Origin: DAOUBA01 sp034432855
Lineage (GTDB): Bacteria; Chloroflexota; Anaerolineae; B4-G1
Assembly (NCBI GenBank): GCA_034432855.1
Contig: DAOUBA010000236.1
Location: forward strand, 1-37,069
Direction: 5' to 3'
Length of the DNA: 37,069 nucleotides
The notes under the pieces were generated by a model. That model ran no database searches, was not told where the DNA came from, and was given only the letters and a program-made list of their open reading frames with translations. How positions within the stretch are numbered: position 1 is the stretch's first letter; the number at the start of each line of letters is the position of its first letter. Below, in pieces: positions 1 to 9,000 of the stretch. The position numbers and the translations under genes were made by a program.

Positions 1-3000
1 GCGTCTGGATAGAAGCGGCCACCCTGGCAGGGGATGGGTTCATCACGGCGAATGGAGGCGACGGTGGCTGGAGTACCGAAGCCCCAAACCGTGGCGGCGG
101 CGGTGGGGGGGGGAGGATCGCCATCTATGCCATCACCCGCACCCACAACATCACCGTGGAGGCATACGGCGGCTCTGGTTATGAGGACGGTGGGGATGGC
201 AGCGTCTATCTTGACGAGGTTGACCCCGTTACGTCTACCATCGTCGCCGTACCCAATGGTGGTCTCACTGCCGACGGCAGCGACACTTCGGCCATCACGG
301 TGACACTGCTGACCACGAACGGCTACCCCGTGCCGGACAAGGGAACCTCTCTCGAAGTCACCGCGGGTATGGGTGCACTCATCAACGGTCTGCACGTTGG
401 CCAGGGAGGCCAGACCGTCATTGGCACTTCGAGCGTGAGCGGCACGATCACAGCCACCCTGGTCTCGACGAAGACCGGGAACGTAATCCTGAGAGCGTGG
501 GCCGAGGAGGTGATGTTGCTCAACCCCGTGACGGTCACCTTCGTCTCCGGGCCGCCCGACGCGGGCAAGAGTCTCGTCTGGCCGGAGCCTGCGGCAGTTG
601 CCGCCGACGGCGTGACGACGACGACGATCCACGTGTGCGCCTACGACGCGAACGACAACCCGGCGCCGGGAGCGACGGTGACCCTGACCCACACGGGAGG
701 CGGCGGCACAGTGGCCACCGACCCGGCGCAGCCGACCGGGCTCGATGGCTGCACGTGGGGCACGCTGCAGAGCAGCGAGGTCGGCGTGATCACCGTCACA
801 GCCACGGCCAACACCATCGTCCTGAGCCAGACGGCTCAGGTGACCTTTATCGGGGCAGACCTCGTCGCGACGAAAGGAGGGCCGGGCGTGGCGCTGGCCG
901 GCACCTCGATCACCTTTACGCTCGCGGTCGCCAACGTGGGCGGCGTCGCGGCCACAGGCGTCGTCGTGACCGATACCCTGCCGGAGGGGATGACGTTCGT
1001 CACGCACACGGCCTCCTTTCCGTTCACCCAGACGGGCCGGGTGCTGGTCTGGCAGGTGGGCGGCCTGGCGAAGGATGCGCAGGCGAGCTTTGCGCTGGTA
1101 GCGCAAGTGGCGCCGACGGTCACGCACCAGGCGCAATTGACCAACCAGGTCGCGGCCTCTACCACCTCGTTCGAGGCGAACACCTCCAACAACGCGGCTG
1201 CGGCGGTCGTCACCGTCTACCAGCCGGCCCCGCACCTGCAGGTGACGCCCGCGTACTCCGAACTGACGCTGCGCCGTGGGACGACGGCCACGCTGGCGCT
1301 GCAGGTCGAGAACGTGGGCACGGCGCCCGTCAGCGACGTGGTCGCCCTGACCCCGGCGCACCTGGCGTGGGTGAGCGTCGCGCCGGCGGACCTGCCGGAC
1401 CTGTGGCCGGGACAGAGCGGTTATTTCAGCGCCACGCTGGCGCCGCCAGAAGACCTGGAATTGGGCATCTACCGCGACCTGGCGACGCTACAGGTGGACG
1501 GCGTGACGCAGGATAGCGCGGCCGCCCTCTCGATCCGCGTCGTCGGCGTCACGCGGACGCTGGCCATCACGGTGAGCGACGTCTACAGCCGGGTCGCCGG
1601 CGCCGCCGTGCACCTGGTGCGCCGCGAGGGCAGCGTGCTGGACACGGAAGGGGTGACGGTCACGATCCACGACGAAGCGCAAGCGCAGAGCGATGGCGAC
1701 GGCGTGGCCACGCTGCCCGATCTGAACGTGGGCGCCTACGATTACACCATCACGGCGGCAGGCCACGGAGCGGCCCAAGGTGTGATTACCGTGACCGCCG
1801 GGAGCAGCGTGCAGCAGGCGGCGGTGGAGCTGGAGGGGTTGCCGCTGCTCTCTCTGGAGCCCTTGTATCCAGAGATCGGTGTGCGGCCGGGAGAGACCGC
1901 TTTCGCCGAGGCGGTCATTCGCAACGTCGGGTTGAGCACCGCGACTCTCGTGGTGGTGACGCCGCCGGGGACGCCGGACTGGCTCTATGTGGGCGTGACC
2001 GGCCCGGCCGACGAGTTGGCTGCCGGCCAGGCGCTCTCGGTGACGCTGCTGGCCAGCCCTCCGGCGACGCTGACTGTGCCGGCGATCTACCGGCAGTACG
2101 TGGAGGTGAGCGCCGACAACGCGCCGGCAACCCGTTTTGCGCTCACGGTGCGCGTTTCCAGCCAGGAGACCGGCACACTGCAGGTGCAGGTGAGCGATCC
2201 CGCCAGGGCGCCGGTGGCGGGGGCACAGGTCACGCTGGTGAGCAAGCAGGGCACGCTGGTGGTCACCGAAGGGATCACGCAGACCGTCTACGAGCACTTT
2301 GAGAAGGCGACCGACGCGGGAGGCGTGGTGGCCTTCCAGGGCATTCCGGCCGGCGAGTACAATTACTACGTGGGCGCCGGCGGGTTCGAGCCGTTCAGCA
2401 CGGATCCAATCGTCCCGCCGGGTGGGACGGTCGTGCAGACCGTCTCCCTGCAGTGGCTGCCGTTCAGCGCGACGTACAGCGTGCAGGAGACCGAGATCGC
2501 CGACGTCTACTCGGTCACGGTGCACCTTACCTTCGAGGCCGACAAATTGCAGGTGTTGCCGCTGGCGGTGACGGCGCCGTGTGAGGGCGGCAGCGTCTAC
2601 GGCGTCGTCCAGGTGCGCAACCCGTCGCCCTTCCCGGTGACGAACGTGCAGGTGTGGGGGCAGGCCAGCGGGGCGACCTTCCAGGTGACGAACCAGGGGG
2701 CAACGATCGGCGCCGGCCAGGTGGTGTCATTCCCATTCACCGCCCAGGTGGAAGCCTACGCCCACGGCGCAGGCTGGATGGCGGCCAAGGGCGACGAGGT
2801 AGCCGGCAGCTGGTCGCCGGTGAAAGTGGACACGGTGTGCACCGGTGGGGGAGAAGGCGGCGGAGGCTGGATCTGGATTTGGCCCATCGGCGGTGGGGAC
2901 GGCGCCGATGGAAACTATGAGGGGCCGGATCCTTCCTTCCCCAGCCTGGGCCCACCACCCTTCAGCAACGGCCCGACCACGATCCAGCTGGAACTCAACC

Positions 3001-6000
3001 AGAGCGCGATGCTGGAGCGGCAGGCGTTTCTGGCGCAGTTGACCCTGAGTGACCCGCAGACAGAGCTGACCCACCTGCAGGTGTGCATCACGGCGCGCGA
3101 CGCGAGCGGCGAATTGCAGCCCACCCACTTTACCATCACGCCCACCGTGCCGACCGCGCTGCCGGATATGACGCCGGGCGGCGCGGCGGTGCAGCAGCAG
3201 TGGGTCATCGTACCGGCCTACCTGGGGATCGCCGCACCGATGACCTACACGCTGCGCGGCGCGTTGACCTTCCAGGTGGCGGGGATCACGTACACGGTGG
3301 AGAGCCTGCCGGTGGTGATCCTGGTGCAGCCGCAGCCGGAAGTGCACCTGCAGTACTTTGTGCCGCAGTACGTGCGCGCCGGCGAGCCGGTTCTGTTGGG
3401 CGTGCGGGCCGCGAACCACGGCGCAGGGCTGGCGCGCAACCTGCGCATCGCCAGCGCCTATCCGCGGGTCGTGAGCCAACAGGGGGAGCCGGTGGACTTT
3501 GAGATGTTGGGCACGTTCGAGAATGGTGAGCTGCATTCCGGAGACTTGCTGTTGGACTTTGGCGACGTGGCGGCGGGCAGCGTGGTGACGGGTGGCTGGA
3601 TGCTGCGGTTCTCGTACCACGGCCAGCTCAAAGACCTGCAAGTGCGCTGCGAGCACCTGGATTACCAGGGCATGGCGCTTTCCAATCTGCTCTACTGCGA
3701 CGGCGGTGTGAACGTCTTCCGCAACGACCTGCAGTACCTCAACGCCAACGAGTGTCCCGACGCTACGGCCTGCGACAAGCAGGGCTGCGTGGGCGGCCCG
3801 ATCAACACCCGCACCGGCAACTACAACTACGCGGTGATCGACCTGTCGCTCCCGACGGTGGGACAGTCGCTGGTGCTGGAGCGCAGCTACAACAGCGCCA
3901 ACGTCTTGAGTGACACGGATAGCCTGAGCCCGGGCTGGACGCACGCCTACGCGATGCGGCTGGAATTCCCCGATCTCAGCGGGCAGGCGTTCTTCACGGC
4001 CACCACGGGCGACGCCGTGCTGGATCGCTCGACGATCACCTACCGGCCCTACGTGATGGTGCGGCTGCCGGGCGGCAGCCGGCTGCGGCTAGCCAACAAC
4101 GGCAACGGCACGTACACCCCCTATCCCGGCTCACAGACCCGGCTCGTGGCGCAGGAGGTAGGCGGCGTGGTCACCTACACGCTGACGGCCGCCGACGAGA
4201 CGGCGCGCTTCTTCGACGCCGAGGGGAGGCTGCGGCTGATCCGCGACCGGCACGGGAACGAGACGCAGTTGAGTTACGACGGGAACGGGCGTCTGACCCA
4301 GGTGACCGATCCCGCCGGCTTGCGCTGGCTGGAGTTCGATTACGATGGGCAGGAGCGGTTGAGCGCGGTGCACGATTCCGCCGGGCGGAGTGTGCAGTAC
4401 GGCTATGACGCGGCGGGCGACCTGGTGATGATGACGGATACGGCGGGGTTGGCCTGGACGTACACCTACACCGGCACCCATCTTCTGTACGACGTGCGCG
4501 ACCCCTTGGGGCAGACCATCGAGCGCACCGACTATGCTTCGGCCACGCTGAGCACAGGCGAGACCGTCTGGCGGGTGGTCTACCAGGAGAACGGCGGAGT
4601 GGTGTTAGCGCTGGCCTACGACGAGTTCGCGACGACCGTTGACGTTGCGGGGCAAGAGCAGGTGCAGCAGTACGACTTCTTCGGCACGCTGGTGGGCGAG
4701 GTGGACGCGGCGGGCAACGCCCAGGCGAACGGCTACAATTGGGACTTTCGGCGCGACATCACGACCGACGCGCTGGGGCGCACGACGCGGATGGAGTGGA
4801 GCGGCTGCTGCGGGCAACTGTCGGCGATCACCGACACGCTGGGCCACGCCACGCGGCTGGAGTACGACGGGAGCAACAACCTGACCGAGGTAACCGACGC
4901 GGCGGGGCACACGTCACACTACGTGTACGATGGCGACAACAACCTGGTGGCGCAGACCGACGCGGCAGGGAACACCGTGCGTCACGGCTACGATGGGTAT
5001 GGACACGTCGTTTCTACGACCGACGCGCTGAGCCATACGACCTGGTACGGCTACGACCAATTCGGCCAGCGCGTGGCGCTGACCGATACGTTGGGGCACG
5101 TCACCACCTACGGCTACGACGCGGCGGGGCGGCTCATCACCACGAGTACGGGCGTTCAATTGAACGCCCCTGCGCTGGCCACATCGGTCAACCAGTACGA
5201 TGCGGGAGACAACCTGGTGCGCGTCACGCGCGCCTATACCACGGCCGGCGGGCAGAACTACCTGGGGATGTACAACCTGGTCACCGCCTACGGCTACGAC
5301 GAGGCCGGGCGGCGGGTGGCAGTGACCGATACGCTCGGCAGCGTGAGCCATTCCGAGTACGACGCAGCAGGGCGGCTGGTGCGCTCGCTCCAGAACGTCT
5401 TGCCCGGTTATCCGCAGAACTACCAGGACACCTACAACCTGGTGACCGAATACGGCTACGACGAGGCCGGTCACCAGGTGTTGGTGACCGACACGCTGGG
5501 CAACGTCTCCTACACCGAGTACGACGCAGTAGGCCGCGTCGCGCGCACCTGGCAGAATTACCTGCCTGGCCAGCCACAGAACTACCAGGGCGTCTACAAC
5601 CTGGTCACTGCCTACGGCTACGACGCGGTGGGCAACCGGGTGCTGGTGACCGACACGCTGGGCCACGTCACCTACACCGAGTACGACGAACTGAACCGCG
5701 TCTCGCGCGCGTGGCAGAACTATCTGCCCGGCCAGCCGCAGAACTACCAGGATACCTACAACCTGGTCACCGGATATGGATATGACGCCGTCGGCAACCA
5801 AATCCAAACCACCAATCCCCAATCCCAAATCACCAGATACGAGTACGACGCGCTGAATCGTCCGATCACCATCACGAGCAACTACGTGGACGGCGTCTTT
5901 GACCCGGCTTACCCCGACGAGGACATCGTGCGTGTCACCGCCTACGATGCTGCTGGGCGCGTGTTCCAGGTCACGGATCACGCATCACGCATCACGTTCT

Positions 6001-9000
6001 ACGAGTACGACGCGCTGGGCCGCCAGACTGCCGTCGTCCAGAACTACGAGGACGGCGTGTATGAGACCTCTGAGCCCGACCGCGACCTGCGCTCGGAGAC
6101 GGTGTACGACGACCTGGGGCAGGTGGCGGCGCGGGTGCAACTATCCGCGACGCAGCGCATCAGCACCACCTTCGCATACGACCCAGTCGGGCGGTTGATC
6201 ACCACAACCAATGCCCTCTCTGGCACCGCCGTGACGCACTATGATGTATTGGGGCGACGCACGGAGACGGTTGACGCCGAAGGGCAGCGCACCCGCTACG
6301 AGTATGACGCGACGGGGCGGCTGATCACGACGACGAACGCCCTCTCCGGCACATTCGTGACCCGCTACGACGCGCTGGGGCGGCGAGTAGCCGAGACCAA
6401 CCCGTTAGGCCGCACCACCGTCTATACGTATGACGTCGCCAGGCGCTTGATCGCGCAGGCCGACCCGCTGGGCGCCGTCACGCATTACGGCTACGACGTG
6501 TTAGGCCATCGCACCGTCGTCACGGACGCCGACGGCGTGGCGCTCTACTCGGTGTACGACACACTCGGTCGCCTGGTCGAGACACGCGACGCACTAGGCG
6601 ACAGCACATCCTACGCCTACGACGCGCTGGGCAACCGCACCATGATGACCGACGCCAACGGCGTCGCCACCCGCTACGGCTACGACCACGTTGGGCGGCT
6701 GATCACGGTGACCGAGAACTACTCCGCCACCGGGCCGTTCAACTTCCAGACCAACGTGCGGACGGTGTACGGTTACGACGCGAGCGGCAACCTGGTCGGT
6801 GTGACCGACGCGCTCACGCACACCACCGTCTACACTTACGACCTGGCCGGGCGGCAGGTGGCCGGGGCCGACCCGCTGGGCAACGTCACGCGCTACCAAT
6901 ACGATGGCCTGGGGCGGCGCGTGGGTGAGGTCTATCCCGACGAGAATGGCCCCATTACCATCACTAATGCCTACAACGTGCTGGGCTGGCCGACGCGGAT
7001 CGACTATCCGGCGGTGCTTGCCCTGAGCGGAGTCGAAGGGGAGGGCGTGCCCGGCTTCAGCGTCGAGATCGGCTACGATGCATTAGGCCACCGCGAGGTG
7101 GTGAGCGACGCCACCGGCGCGACGACGTTCGACTACGACGCGCTGTACCGGCCGTTGGGCATCGCCGCTCCCACGGGTGAGGCCGAGTACGTCTACGACG
7201 GAGCCGGGCAGCGCGCCAACCTGGTCTACCCCACCGGCGAGGTGGTGACCTACACCCACGACGCGGCGGGCCGGCTGGTGCGGGTGCAGGACTGGGTGGG
7301 CGGCGTGACGGTCTACACCTACACCGCTGCCGGGCGGCTGAGCGCGATGCAGTTGCCCAACTCCGTCGTCACGCAGTACGAGTACGACGCCGCCGGCAGG
7401 CTGGTGCAGATCGAGCACACCCGCGCGGGCGCGCTGTTGGCGCGCTACGAATACACGCTGGACGGCGTGGGCAACCGGGTGCGGGCTGTGGAGACGCTCG
7501 TGCAGCCGCAGGAAGCCGCCGGGCCGGGCGAGGTGCGAGTGACCGTGCAGGACACGGCCGGCGCGCCCGAGATCGGCCTGCCGGTGTACGCCTTCAGCGG
7601 CACGCTCTACACCGGTTACAACGGGACGACGAACACTTCCGGTCAGGTCACGCTGACGCTGCCCGCCGGGAGTTACCGCTTCCGCGCCGACAAGAACGGG
7701 ACGCAATTCTGGAGCGGGACGGCGAACCACTGCAGCGTCCCCGGTTGCACCGGTGCCGTGGTCACGACGACGATCCCGTTGACGGTGACCGTGCGAGACA
7801 CGGATGGGATGGCGCAGGTGGGCTTGCCGGTGTATGCCTTCGACGGCGCGACCTACAGCGGCTACAACAGGACGACGAACGGGGATGGGCAGGCGCTGTT
7901 CACGCTGCCACAGGGCGACTATCGCTTCCGGTCGGACAAGAACGGGACACAGTTCTGGAGCGGGGTCGCCAACCATTGTACGGTACCTAGCTGCACCAGT
8001 GCCGTGGTCACGACGACGATCCCCTTGACGGTGACTGTGCGGGACACCGACGGAATGGCGCAGGCGGGCTTGCCGGTCTACGCCTTCGACGGCACGACCT
8101 ACAGCGGCTATAACAAGACGACGAACGGGAGCGGGCAGGCGGTGTTCACGCTGCCGATGGGCAACTACCGCTTCCGCTCGGACAAGAACGGCACCCAGTT
8201 CTGGAGCGGGACGGCGAATCACTGCACCGTCCCCGGCTGTACCACGGCTGCCGTCACCACCACCATCCCCCTCGTCGTCACCGTCGCCGACAGCCTGGAG
8301 CGCCCGGAGGCAGGCTTGCCGGTCTATGCCTTCGATGGCAGCACCTACACCGGCTACAACGGTATCACGAACGCTTCCGGCCAGGTCACACTGACCTTGC
8401 CCATCGGCAGTTATCGCTTCCGCACGGACAAGAACGGCACCCAGTTCTGGAGCGGGACGGGGAACCACTGCACCGTCCCCGGCTGCACGAGCGCCGCCAT
8501 CCAGACCGCCGCGCCGGACGTGGTCGTGACGGTGCGCGACACCGAGGGGGTCGCGCAGGTGGGCTTGCCGGTCTATGCCTTCGACGGCACGACCTACACC
8601 GGCTACAACGGGACGAGCAATGTCGCCGGCCAGGCGCTGTTCACGCTGCCTGCGGGCGGCTATCGCTTCCGCTCGGACAAGAACGGGACGCAGTTCTGGA
8701 GCGGGACGGCGAATCATTGCACGGTGCCGGGCTGCGCGACGGCGACGGTCACCACGACGATCCCGCTCGTGGTCTTGGTGCACGACAGCGATGGAAACCC
8801 CGAAGCGGGCCTGGCGGTGTACGCCTTCGACGGTATCACCTACACCGGCTACAATGGCACGACGAGTGCGGCGGGGCAGGTCACGCTGACGCTGCCGATG
8901 GGCAACTACCGCTTCCGGTCGGACAAGAACGGGACACAGTTCTGGAGCGGGACGGCGAATCACTGCACGATCCCCGGCTGCGTGACGACGACGGTCACTA